A DNA stretch of 43,089 bases from Vampirovibrionales bacterium (GCA_947458095.1 CANGYO010000004.1:1-43089); one strand, 5' to 3'. Positions 28,398 to 37,604 are shown, counted from the stretch's first letter. A program made the numbers and translations. Notes: a model not told the origin generated them from the letters alone.

Positions 28398-29282
28398 TTA
28401 CAAGTCTTGCGAGCGGTCTTGTTGCTTCAAACGACTCAACGGGTTCAACGGATTCAATCGCTTACGGGGTGCCAATGGCTTGGGTGAAAAAACCGTCTTT
28501 TCTAAATCAGTACCTTCGCAAAGCGTGCTTTCAATTCTAAGTTGAGCGTCCAACAAGGCTTCGGCGACTTGAAAATCAGGGGCGGTGTCAACATCGATTG
28601 AACGTTGCCACGGCATTTCATACGCCAGAACCGTGCCTAAATCCCACAAGCTAAAACCCACAGGCTTTTGAAGCAGGGCAAGCGTCGGCACGATGTAAAA
28701 GGCTCCGTTGGGGGTGACGTAGGTGTTTTCAGCGTCATCGTGCAGGTGAAGATTCGCTGGCTTTACGTCGTTTTGCGTCTTTTTTAACAACCACGACACG
28801 GGCTTACTAGGCGGACACACACTCAACAAGCCTGTTGAGCGAAGGTTTTCGGTGTAACTTTCTAAGTCTTCTAAGGCTTTTTGGAAATCGACCGTTTGCA
28901 CCAAGGGGCTGGTGCATTGGCACAGCATCACCCAATCGGGGAGTGCTTCAAAGCTTTGAGCCTGCCATTCTTGCAGGAAATACGCCAAGCTGTCAAAGCT
29001 GGATGTCTGTGCATCGCTGACGGCAGGGGGGCGTTGGAAAGGCGGGATTTCTATTTTAGGATGTGAGCCTTTGGCAAGATCCAAAAGGGCGTCATCATCG
29101 CTGAAGAGGAAGCGTCGTTCGATGCCCTCAGCGTCTTCAAGGGCATCAAAATACCACGATGCCATTGGGCGGTTACACAAGGGGAGCATCGCTTTATTCG
29201 GCAGGCGTTGGGAGCCTGCTCGTGCCAAGACCACTGCCCACACTCGGGGGGGAGTTGTTTTTGAGAAGGTGGACTTAGGCAT
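28398..29282 (-). CDS. CMP-sugar synthetase (acylneuraminate cytidylyltransferase family)
   Basis: WAVVLARAGSQRLPNKAMLPLCNRPM; CQCTSPLVQTVDF; DVDTAPDFQVAEALL. Confidence 0.85.
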   Translation of the reverse strand: MPKSTFSKTTPPRVWAVVLARAGSQRLPNKAMLPLCNRPMASWYFDALEDAEGIERRFLFSDDDALLDLAKGSHPKIEIPPFQRPPAVSDAQTSSFDSLAYFLQEWQAQSFEALPDWVMLCQCTSPLVQTVDFQKALEDLESYTENLRSTGLLSVCPPSKPVSWLLKKTQNDVKPANLHLHDDAENTYVTPNGAFYIVPTLALLQKPVGFSLWDLGTVLAYEMPWQRSIDVDTAPDFQVAEALLDAQLRIESTLCEGTDLEKTVFSPKPLAPRKRLNPLNPLSRLKQQDRSQDL

Positions 29283-29408
29283 AAGGGGGGTTCTTTCAAG
29301 ATAGCAGAATGTCTAATTAAGCTTTTTTTAGTTTAGCATGGCACGACGATCGTCGGTGATCTTCGCTTCAAGATTGCCCTATGTGATTGAGTCGAGGGGA
29401 AAGAGCCA

Positions 29409-29479
29409 GTCATCCTGAACGCATGTGAAGGATCTCCCCAAACGGAGGGGAGGAGATGTTTCGTTACACTCAACATGAC
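29409..29479. repeat. Intergenic repeat family E (GTCATCCTGAACG...CAACATGAC)
   Basis: Inverted homologue at 34083-34162. Confidence 0.7.
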
Positions 29480-29490
29480 GGCGTAATTAG

Positions 29491-30582
29491 TTAAACCTCT
29501 CGGGTTTCGGTAGCTTTTTGTAAGGGGTTTTCACCCTTCATTTGCCACGCAAACATCAGAATTTCCGCCACGGCTTGATACAAATCAGGCGGGATGTCTT
29601 GGTTGACGTCCACCACACGATAGAGCGTCCGAGCCAGCACAGGGTTTTCCACAATCGGGATGCCATGCTCTCTCGCCACCGCTTTAATGCGTTCGGCGAA
29701 ATGTTCCGCTCCTTTGGCGACGACTAACGGGGCTTCCATTTCTTTGGGCTTGTACTTCAACGCCACCGCCACATGAATGGGGTTCGTCGTAATCACATCC
29801 GCCGTGGGGACGGCTTCAAGCTGGCGTTGCATCATCATTTGCATCCGCTTTTGTTTCAGCATGTGCTTGACCATGGGGTCGCCTTCACTTTGCTTGTATT
29901 CGTCTTTCACTTCTTTCAGCGACATTTTTTGATCGTTCATAAACTTGGTGCGTTGGTAAAGGTAATCTCCAAACCCGATGATGATGAAAAACATAATGGC
30001 GAGAAAGATAAAATCTTGCAAGATTTTGCCGACCAAAAACAGGATGATCATGGGCGTGTCGCTGTGCATGCTGTTGATCATTTCAGGCAGGTGCTTCATA
30101 AAGGAGTTGTAGCCCATATAAAAGAGGATGCCAATCTTCAGCAAGTTTTTCGCCAGTTCAATGACGGTTCGTTTGGAAAAAATCCCTTTTAAGCCGTTGA
30201 CAGGGTTGAGTTTGTCCAACTTGGGCGTAATGGACTTTAAGGCAAAGAGAGGACCCACTTGCAAAAAATCGGCGAAAAAAGCGATCATAAAAGCCAAGCC
30301 TAAAAACGGCAAGCTCGGCAGTACCAAGCCTTTAATCGAATGTAGAATCATGAACATGGTTCCCATATCATCCAAGTGTTTTTGAGGAATGAGATCAAAA
30401 AAGACGATGAACATTTCGCACACGGCTTTAAACACAAAGGGCGACAACGCCAGCAATAAAATAAACATAATCGCCAAAAATACGCCAGCGGAAAGGTCTC
30501 GGCTTTTAATGACCTGCCCTGATTCTCTCAAGCGTTGGAGCTTCTGCTGGGACGCTTCAAAGGATTTGTCTTCATCACCCAT
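29491..30582 (-). CDS. flhB: Flagellar type III export protein FlhB
   Basis: FEASQQKLQRLRESGQVIKSRDLSAG; TNPIHVAVALKY; GIPIVENPVLARTLYRVVDVNQDIPPDLYQAVAEIL. Confidence 0.93.
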   Translation of the reverse strand: MGDEDKSFEASQQKLQRLRESGQVIKSRDLSAGVFLAIMFILLLALSPFVFKAVCEMFIVFFDLIPQKHLDDMGTMFMILHSIKGLVLPSLPFLGLAFMIAFFADFLQVGPLFALKSITPKLDKLNPVNGLKGIFSKRTVIELAKNLLKIGILFYMGYNSFMKHLPEMINSMHSDTPMIILFLVGKILQDFIFLAIMFFIIIGFGDYLYQRTKFMNDQKMSLKEVKDEYKQSEGDPMVKHMLKQKRMQMMMQRQLEAVPTADVITTNPIHVAVALKYKPKEMEAPLVVAKGAEHFAERIKAVAREHGIPIVENPVLARTLYRVVDVNQDIPPDLYQAVAEILMFAWQMKGENPLQKATETREV

Positions 30583-30639
30583 CGAGGTTCTGCCTTTTAG
30601 ATTGACTTTTGTATCTTTATATTATCATGCTAAACTATT

Positions 30640-30783
30640 TATAGAAAGCTCTGCGAAAGTGGTTTTCGTCATCCTAAGTGAAACGAAGGATCACCCTAGT
30701 CTTTGCGGTTTCCATTTTGGGAGATTGCCACGCTACGCTCGCAATGACGGTATGTTTTCAGACTTCCGCAAAGCCTTTTATAG
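30640..30783. repeat. MITE-like repeat family C, copy C2
   Basis: TATAGAAAGCTCTGCGAAAG...CCGCAAAGCCTTTTATAG; GTCATCCTAAGTGAAACGAAGGATC and GATTGCCACGCTACGCTCGCAATGAC cores. Confidence 0.8.
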
Positions 30784-30799
30784 AATTAAGGACACGGTT

Positions 30800-31906
30800 G
30801 TGAACATTTTATTAGATACTTACATTTTCACCAAACACGCAGGGGGCATGGCAAAAGTCACCGCATTTTTGTATGAAGAAGTCCTAAAGCTCCTGCCCAA
30901 TAGCGTCCGTGGTGTTAGTCAGCTCACCCTAAAAGAAGGGAGCCTCCCTGAAGGGATATGCAATACGATCTTGCCCCTGCCTTTGGGGCGTGAAACTTGG
31001 CGTAGCCTGGTTTTGCCGATCTATAGTCGTTTAGCGTCGCCGTCTGTTTTACACTTTCCTGCCAACGGATTGATCCCTGTGGGCTTGCCTCGTTCCACTA
31101 AAGTCGTCACAACCCTGCACGACGTCTTACAGCTGGATATGGACGACTTTTACCGCCCTGAAGATGTTGCCAAAAGAGACGCCTATGTGAAGCGTTTGAT
31201 GAATGATTTAAGTCGCACCGATGTACTCGTCACGGTGTCGGACTATTCCAAGCAACGCATTTTGCATCATTTCCCTAATTTAGCTTTAGATCCTATTGTC
31301 ATTCCCAATGCGACGACGCTGACTCGTCCCCATGGCTTAAAGGCCTTGTCTTTAGAAGACTTAGCCGATAAAAATACGCCGTATTTTTTGTACACAGGGC
31401 GTTACGAAAAACGAAAAGGGCTGGAATGGTTGCTCGATGCCTTCTTGGCGGGGCATCAAGCAGGGACGCTAAAAAGTCGCCTACTGCTCACAGGCGAATC
31501 CGCCTTTATCAGCGAGGCGTTTACGGCACAACTCAACGTCGCCAAAGCCCTAGGCATTGTGGAAGAGCTGGGTTATGTGGATGACGACACGCTCATTACG
31601 CTAATGAATGAAGCGGTGGCGTTGGTGTATCCGTCTTTTGCCGAAGGCTTTGGGTTGCCTCCGTTAGAAGCGATGAACCTGTTCTGCCCTGTGATTACCA
31701 CGGCGTTAACGGCGTTGCCCTTTACCTGTGGAAACGCCGTGTACTATGTGGATCCTCAAGCACCGTCGTCGTTGCTGGTGGCGATGCAACGCTTGGAAAG
31801 CGAGGCATCGTTGCGAGCGGAACTCATCGATTTGGGGCTTGAGCAGGTCAAGCAGTTTAGTTGGCGACGCAGTGCGGAAGCTTTTTTGGACGCTATCGTG
31901 TTTTAG
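30800..31906 (+). CDS. Glycosyltransferase family 1 (GT4-like)
   Basis: GTG start VNILLDTYIFTKHAGGMAKVT with AAGGA RBS; FLYTGRYEKRKGLEWLLDAF, VALVYPSFAEGFGLPPLEAMNLFCPVI; ORF track start 30389 reads through repeat C2 and antisense to flhB. Confidence 0.88.
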   Translation: MNILLDTYIFTKHAGGMAKVTAFLYEEVLKLLPNSVRGVSQLTLKEGSLPEGICNTILPLPLGRETWRSLVLPIYSRLASPSVLHFPANGLIPVGLPRSTKVVTTLHDVLQLDMDDFYRPEDVAKRDAYVKRLMNDLSRTDVLVTVSDYSKQRILHHFPNLALDPIVIPNATTLTRPHGLKALSLEDLADKNTPYFLYTGRYEKRKGLEWLLDAFLAGHQAGTLKSRLLLTGESAFISEAFTAQLNVAKALGIVEELGYVDDDTLITLMNEAVALVYPSFAEGFGLPPLEAMNLFCPVITTALTALPFTCGNAVYYVDPQAPSSLLVAMQRLESEASLRAELIDLGLEQVKQFSWRRSAEAFLDAIVF

Positions 31907-31916
31907 AGAGTTCAAT

Positions 31917-31968
31917 AGTGGCTTTGTCTCCGCTCCTGATTTTAGGAGAGGGGGCAGGACTTTCTTCA
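31917..31968. repeat. Intergenic repeat family D, copy
   Basis: TGGCTTTGTCTCCGCTCCTGATTTTAGGAGAGGGGGCAGGACTTTCTTC. Confidence 0.65.
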
Positions 31969-31977
31969 TACCACCCC

Positions 31978-32008
31978 AAAAAAAGGCCTGGTCTGTATCA
32001 GACCAGGC
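31978..32008 (-). terminator. Rho-independent terminator (minus strand)
   Basis: Perfect stem GCCTGGTCTG-ATA-CAGACCAGGC then CTTTTTTT on minus strand. Confidence 0.9.
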
Positions 32009-32025
32009 GACTCTCTCTCTCTTAA

Positions 32026-32175
32026 TATAGTGTTTTAAAGAGTTTTCCGTACAGTAGGCTAGACGAGAAGCCTAGATTATTTTGTGAAGAAGTGTAGATA
32101 GACCTACATGACTGAACAAAATAATCGTAGCGACAAAGTATAGACACTGTAGGGGAAATTATTTAAAATACTATA
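32026..32175. repeat. MITE-like repeat family A, copy A2
   Basis: TATAGTGTTTTAAAGAGTTTTCC...ATTTAAAATACTATA; lies between the TPR gene stop and its terminator. Confidence 0.88.
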
Positions 32176-32206
32176 GGTAAACAAAAAGGTGGGTTTATTC
32201 GTAAAC

Positions 32207-33850
32207 TTACATGTCGTTGAACAAGCGTTCTAAATACTGATTAATCTCTTCAGTATCCAATTCTTGTGTCATTAAATTACTGGCTTTGGCACAGGTAAAG
32301 GCTAAAGCGGCTTCGCTAAACTGTTCTTGTTGGGAAAGAAGGCGTCCACGGTTGAAGTGAGCCATCGCATAATGCGGATTCTGTGCCACCGCTTCTAGAA
32401 AGTGATACAATGCCTTGGCTTGCTGGTTGAGGTCATCAAAATAAATACAGCCCAAGTTATTGTGAGCCACCGCATTGTCAGGATCTAGAATCAAGGCTTG
32501 TTTGTAGTAGTAAACCGCTTGTTGAATGGCGTTGGCTTGCCAAGCCGTGTACGCCAAGTTCACCACACATTGCGGATTCTTGGCGCCTTCGTGGGTCAAG
32601 GCGAGTTGGCATAATGCCATGGCTAAATCGTGCTGTTCTAAGGTATTGGCGAGCTTGGCAAGATGGCTCAAGGTGGCGGGGGTCATCTTGTGTTCTTGTT
32701 CGATTTTTAAGAGCAAGGCGATTTCAGCACTTAAAAAGGCGCCGTATTCTTCGTATTTAAATTGAGACGAACTTTCAATAAACACAGGACTTTCTAAAAA
32801 GCTGGCAATCACAAAGGCGATTTTACGCTTGCTTTCTTGCTTTTGAGCATACACATAAGCGAGCAAATACCGTTCGATCGCCGCAAAAGCATTGCCTTCT
32901 TCCGCATACGTCAAGCCGAGTTCCAGTTGAGCCATCGACAAAGACGGCATAAGCGTCACGGTTCTTTCAAGGGCATGCTTGGCTTTGTCATGGGCTTCTA
33001 ACATGCCGTACACATGTGAAAGTTCGTACCACAACAAGGGTTGAGATGGCAAACGGCGAATGGCTCGTTTTAATCGCACCAAGGCGGACGACCATTCTAA
33101 GTGGCTGACTTCCAGTTGAGCGGCATGGATCACAATACTGCTAAGGTACACCGATTTTTGAATCTCTGAACATTGTGCCAAGATTTTAGACACAGGCGCC
33201 TTCAAGCTTTCACTGGCAAATAGCTGTAAAATTTCCATCGTGCTTTGCAAGCATTTCCAAAACCCTTGAGGGCTAGAATGCGTCATTAAATTGCCCAAGT
33301 GGGCAAGGGTCAGTGCGTTTTTTTTCCACGTAATTTGGAAGGTATCCAAGCCTAAATAGGGGGAACCTTCTTCATAAACCAAACGTTGCAAGTTTTGGTG
33401 ATGCTGTTCTAAGTGGTGAAAGCGTTTCGGGATCTTGGCTTGATCCAAATACCCTTGAGCCAAGGCATAATGCCCCGCCAGCGTATGGATATGAGCCAAG
33501 CTTAATTGTACGACCCAGTCTAAGGCAAGGGCTTGAGCGGTGTGAGTCTCTTCTTTTAGATTGAGGGCTTTGTACGCATGATGTTGACCCTTGAAGGTTT
33601 CACCGTTTAGGGTAAAATACAGGGACAAAACGGCGTCCTGCTGCCAAGTACCGTACCATTGTTCGTTAATTTGGCTTAAAGTGTTTTGAGCGACGTCGTG
33701 TTTGGGATGCAATTCCCATTGAGAGACTAAGCCGTCGAGGTGATTTAAAAGGGCTTCAAGCAAGTGGATTTGAGGTTCACAAACAGGGGTACTGGGCTGA
33801 AGAAAGAGTTGTTCAAGCTGGTGGACGTTCATGGATTGTGACATCGACAC
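32207..33850 (-). CDS. TPR-repeat protein
   Basis: Multiple TPR units, e.g. AVYYYKQALILDPDNAVAHNNLGCIYFDDLNQQAKALYHFLEAVAQNPHYAMAHFNRGRLL. Confidence 0.85.
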   Translation of the reverse strand: MSMSQSMNVHQLEQLFLQPSTPVCEPQIHLLEALLNHLDGLVSQWELHPKHDVAQNTLSQINEQWYGTWQQDAVLSLYFTLNGETFKGQHHAYKALNLKEETHTAQALALDWVVQLSLAHIHTLAGHYALAQGYLDQAKIPKRFHHLEQHHQNLQRLVYEEGSPYLGLDTFQITWKKNALTLAHLGNLMTHSSPQGFWKCLQSTMEILQLFASESLKAPVSKILAQCSEIQKSVYLSSIVIHAAQLEVSHLEWSSALVRLKRAIRRLPSQPLLWYELSHVYGMLEAHDKAKHALERTVTLMPSLSMAQLELGLTYAEEGNAFAAIERYLLAYVYAQKQESKRKIAFVIASFLESPVFIESSSQFKYEEYGAFLSAEIALLLKIEQEHKMTPATLSHLAKLANTLEQHDLAMALCQLALTHEGAKNPQCVVNLAYTAWQANAIQQAVYYYKQALILDPDNAVAHNNLGCIYFDDLNQQAKALYHFLEAVAQNPHYAMAHFNRGRLLSQQEQFSEAALAFTCAKASNLMTQELDTEEINQYLERLFNDM

Positions 33851-34003
33851 GGGAGCCTCCTGTTAAAGGGCATGCTACGCTTGCCCTAACGTTGGGCGGT
33901 GGTCTATGCCTCCTACAAATGGAGTATCGAACAAGGCTCACTTTTTCTACAAGGGGTGTTACATTCTGTTACGGTTCACCCTTTTAGCGAAGCAAGGGGC
34001 GTA

Positions 34004-34062
34004 TTTCTGACACACGAAACCTGCTTTTTCGACACACAAAACCCACAGTTCTGACACACACT
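34004..34062. repeat. Three iteron-like direct repeats with 22-bp period
   Basis: GACACAC at 34009, 34031, 34053 within TTCTGACACACGAAACC / TTCGACACACAAAACCC / TTCTGACACACAC. Confidence 0.6.
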
Positions 34063-34082
34063 TTGAAGGGAAAACGGCTTTT

Positions 34083-34162
34083 GTCATGTTGAGTGGAGCG
34101 AAACATCCCCTCCCAACGGAGTCGGAGGTGGGGGGAGATCCTTCGCATACGTTCAGGATGAC
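34083..34162. repeat. Intergenic repeat family E, inverted copy
   Basis: GTCATGTTGAGTGGAGCGAAACATCCCC...GGAGATCCTTCGCATACGTTCAGGATGAC. Confidence 0.75.
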
Positions 34163-34271
34163 GTCATTGGGTACTGTTTTCAAGGAGCCACTCTTTTTCA
34201 GTATGCCCTATTTTGAATGCGTTTAATAGTGTCTAAAACCCACGATTTTGAGTTTTGTAACCGTTTCTAAC

Positions 34272-35399
34272 CTAGCCGTTCCAAGGGCGTTGAGGATGCC
34301 CCTCATACAACGCTTTGGGACGAATCAAGCGGTTATTCGCCAATTGTTCCACCACATGAGCCGTCCACCCTGCGGAACGACCGATCGCAAAAATCGGCGT
34401 ATACACTTCGGTCGGAATGTTCATCATGTAATACAAATACGCAATCGGGTAGTCCACATTCGGGAAAAGTCCCTTTTTCTCAGTCATCAACGCTTCTAAG
34501 CGATCCGCAATGGCGGGCCAAGGCGAGTTGGCTCCTTTGGCTTCGACAAATTCCGTACGCATTTCACGCAATAATCTCGCACGAGGATCCCCGTTTTTAT
34601 AGGCACGATGCCCAAAGCCCATGATTTTACGCTTTTCAGCCAAGGCTTTTTCAAGCCACGCATCGACATTTTCAGGGCTAGCCACTTCTAAGAAAGTCAA
34701 CATGGCTTGCTCGTTGGCTCCGCCATGTAAAGGCCCTTTCAAGGCACCAATGGCGGCAACCACGCCTGAATGAATATCGCTCAAGGTGGATGTCGTCACT
34801 CTCGCACTAAAGGTGGATGCATTAAAGCTATGCTCGGCATAAATCACCAAGGTGGCGTTAAAGACTTTCGCCGTAAGGGCATCAGGCTTTTGACCTTGCA
34901 ACATATATAAGGTATGTTCCGCATGGGTGAGTTCAGTCCCCAAAACCTTAGGCAAAGGTGTGCCTGCTTTGGCGTGAGAAAAAGCAGCGGTCAAAGCGGG
35001 CATTTTGGCGATGATACGAATGGCTTTACGCAGATTACTTTCGTTGGTATGCACGTTCTTTTCAGGATCGTAAAGGGCTTCAAGGGCAAGGCCTGCTTTA
35101 AGGGCATCCATGGGGTGAGCATCCTGTGGAAAACCTGCGATGATGCTGGCAACTTCGGGGCGAATCCCGCGTTCAGCAACCAAAGTTTGTGTGAAGAGAT
35201 CCAGCTCATTCGGTGTTGGCAATTCGCCGTACAATAAGAGGTAAGCGGTTTGTTCAAAGCTGGCGTGTTGCATCAAATCTTGAATATCATACCCACGATA
35301 TAACAAGGTTTGCGTTTCAGGGTTAATCGTACAAATCTTCGTCGTTCCAGCAATAACGCCTTCAAGACCGGGGGAATATGCTACGGTGGCTGCGTTCAT
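34272..35399 (-). CDS. gltA: Citrate synthase (citrate/2-methylcitrate synthase family)
   Basis: YRGYDIQDL, GPLHGGANEQAM, IMGFGHRAYKNGDPRA, AGWTAHVVEQ. Confidence 0.95.
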   Translation of the reverse strand: MNAATVAYSPGLEGVIAGTTKICTINPETQTLLYRGYDIQDLMQHASFEQTAYLLLYGELPTPNELDLFTQTLVAERGIRPEVASIIAGFPQDAHPMDALKAGLALEALYDPEKNVHTNESNLRKAIRIIAKMPALTAAFSHAKAGTPLPKVLGTELTHAEHTLYMLQGQKPDALTAKVFNATLVIYAEHSFNASTFSARVTTSTLSDIHSGVVAAIGALKGPLHGGANEQAMLTFLEVASPENVDAWLEKALAEKRKIMGFGHRAYKNGDPRARLLREMRTEFVEAKGANSPWPAIADRLEALMTEKKGLFPNVDYPIAYLYYMMNIPTEVYTPIFAIGRSAGWTAHVVEQLANNRLIRPKALYEGHPQRPWNG

Positions 35400-35526
35400 G
35401 GAACGGCTCCTTCTCATTGAATAAATAAAATTGGTTTAAGCGGGGAAGTGAGGTTTTTAATCATTCACTATCTTCATTAGTATAACTTAAAAAAACAAAA
35501 AGTCATCACACGCAAGAAGAATCTCC

Positions 35527-35877
35527 TTAGGCGAGTAAAAAGATTTGACCTCCGCCGTAAATGGGTTTTTCATTATGGTAGCCAATAAACATAGGCTGTT
35601 CAAGAGGTTTATTTTCGCCCATGTTGCGGGTTTTGCCCAAGCTAGAAACTTCGCTCGACATTAAAAACGGGTTGCTTTTGCCGATGCCTGAAAGTCCTCC
35701 CAAGGCGGGGCTGGGGAAATTCGGCAGGTTGGGGCGAGTTACTTGTGACGACAAAGGGGCTTCTACAGCCACCAAGCCTTGTGCAAAGCCGTCTTGCTGA
35801 CCTTTTTGGGCTTGAAAGCGTTGGTTAATGGAAGATTGTTTGAAGAGGGTGTTTTGAATGCTGTCGAGCAATCCCAT
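35527..35877 (-). CDS. Small hypothetical protein (116 aa)
   Basis: ORF in otherwise unoccupied interval, minus strand. Confidence 0.5.
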   Translation of the reverse strand: MGLLDSIQNTLFKQSSINQRFQAQKGQQDGFAQGLVAVEAPLSSQVTRPNLPNFPSPALGGLSGIGKSNPFLMSSEVSSLGKTRNMGENKPLEQPMFIGYHNEKPIYGGGQIFLLA

Positions 35878-36023
35878 GGGGTGGACCTTATGGTTCTAGG
35901 ACATTTTGTTTAGTATGACGGCTTTTGGGTGTGAACGCATCCCCTTTAAGGCAGGACTTCCTTTGAATACATGAGGTTTTTTCAAAAAAGAGGTTTCGTG
36001 TGTCGAGAATATAGTGTTTTATA

Positions 36024-36164
36024 TATAGAAAGATCTGCAAAAGGGGTTTTTGTCATTGCGAGCGTAGCGTGGCAATCTGTAAAAACGCCGCAGGTGATGA
36101 ACAGATTGCTTCGTTTCACTCGCAATGACGGTGTATTTTTCGACTTTCGCAGAGCTTTCTATAG
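36024..36164. repeat. MITE-like repeat family C, copy C3
   Basis: TATAGAAAGATCTGCAAAAG...CTTTCGCAGAGCTTTCTATAG with GTCATTGCGAGCGTAGCGTGGCAATCTG...CACTCGCAATGAC; flanked by A/B repeat fragments. Confidence 0.82.
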
Positions 36165-36184
36165 TATCCGCTAGATAAAACAGT

Positions 36185-36222
36185 CTACTCTAGGAACCTA
36201 GACTCGCAGATGTGTGAAATCT
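36185..36222. repeat. Family B internal fragment
   Basis: CTCTAGGAACCTAGACTCGCAGATGTGTGAAAT, matches B1/B4 interior. Confidence 0.65.
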
Positions 36223-37604
36223 ACAGTGGGTTGTTCCCACGGTAATTTAAGCAAAAGCCCTTCTAAGGGAAGCCCTGTTTGTTGTTCAAGCAACGCCCAC
36301 GCTTGCCATGCTAAACCTAAGTTTAGTAAGTAATCCAACTGAATGGCTTGGCAGGCTTGACGAGCCAAAATCACATTAGCCAGACCTGTTTTCCCATATC
36401 GATAGCCTAAGTCTGCCAACCGCAAGACTTCTTGCGATTGAGGCAAAAGGTTTTCTCGGTAGTTGTCTAAAACCCGTTGTTGTGTGGCAATTCCTGTAAT
36501 GGCTTGTTGAATACTATTTTTAATCGAAAACGTTAAGGCTTCCACAGACTTTTCATCGGTGCTGAGTTGGGCTTTGGCTTTGCCAATTTCTTCTTCTTGA
36601 TTATCAAATACGGGAAGTGGCACATTGAGGGTCACATAACCGCCCAAAAAGGTGCCTTTTTCATTGGCGGTTGGATTCGACGTGGACAACGGAGACAAGG
36701 TATTGACGAATAAGACGCCTCCCCCCACTTGAGCGTCAGGAATGCGTTTTATTTTTTCGGATTTTAGCTGTAAACGACTTGCATCCACTTGCTTTAACGC
36801 CACCTTAAGTTCTTGCCGTTGGGTCAAGCCTTCATTTTGAAGTGAGAGAATCAGTGCCTCTTCTTTGGCTTGGGGTAGAAAACTCTTCCACTGAGGAATA
36901 TGCTCTAATAAAGCAAGGCTCCCTGCGGACAAAGGCAAGCGACTGGGGTCTTCTTCTCCCACAAAATAAGCCAGCTTCAAACGGTTTTGAGCCAGCTGTC
37001 CTTCTAACTGAATACGCTGAGGAAACAACTGCGAACGAACCAAGCGTGCTTGCAACAAGTCCGCTTCAGGGGAACTGCCTGCTTTGACGCGGACTTCTGC
37101 AATACGAATGAGCTGATTCACCGAGACGAATTGTTTTTCAAGCTGAGCGGTTTGGCTCACGGTCGCCAAGTATTCTAGGTATGCCAAGCGTAAATTACTT
37201 CGCAATAACCACAAGGCTTGTTGAAGTCCCGTTTTTTCTTTTTCTAAAATGGTTTTGGCTATAAGGGTTCTTAATTTACGTTTAGGCCCGAGTTCAAAGG
37301 TTTGCGTCAAGCCCACTTGGTTGGGGTTGCCCAAAACAGACGTTTGACGTCCCCAGCCCCAATAAGTATTCAGACTAGGGTTCGGAATCGTCGCCGCAAT
37401 ACCGATGTCTTCTTGGGTCACCTTAAGGGTTTCTTGAAGGACTTTAACATCATGATTTTGTTTAATGGCAAGTTGATACAGCTGTTCAAAGCTTGAAGCA
37501 TGAGCATCGAAGGTTTGAGCGTCTGCCGTATGTTGAGAAAAGCCTTGAAGTAAAAGGGTGAAGATAAAAAAGTAGACAAAGAAAGTATATTTCACAATAG
37601 GCAC
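36198..37604 (-). CDS. TolC/CusC-type outer membrane efflux protein
   Basis: Signal peptide; ALKQVDASRLQLKSEK, VTLNVPLPVFDNQEEEIGKAKAQL, LADLGYRYGKTGLANVILARQA. Confidence 0.88.
   Translation of the reverse strand: MPIVKYTFFVYFFIFTLLLQGFSQHTADAQTFDAHASSFEQLYQLAIKQNHDVKVLQETLKVTQEDIGIAATIPNPSLNTYWGWGRQTSVLGNPNQVGLTQTFELGPKRKLRTLIAKTILEKEKTGLQQALWLLRSNLRLAYLEYLATVSQTAQLEKQFVSVNQLIRIAEVRVKAGSSPEADLLQARLVRSQLFPQRIQLEGQLAQNRLKLAYFVGEEDPSRLPLSAGSLALLEHIPQWKSFLPQAKEEALILSLQNEGLTQRQELKVALKQVDASRLQLKSEKIKRIPDAQVGGGVLFVNTLSPLSTSNPTANEKGTFLGGYVTLNVPLPVFDNQEEEIGKAKAQLSTDEKSVEALTFSIKNSIQQAITGIATQQRVLDNYRENLLPQSQEVLRLADLGYRYGKTGLANVILARQACQAIQLDYLLNLGLAWQAWALLEQQTGLPLEGLLLKLPWEQPTVDFTHLRV

Noticed and set aside
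30389-30799. N-terminal 137 codons of the 505-aa ORF
   Set aside because: Antisense to flhB then through MITE C2; the glycosyltransferase starts naturally at GTG 30800 with an RBS
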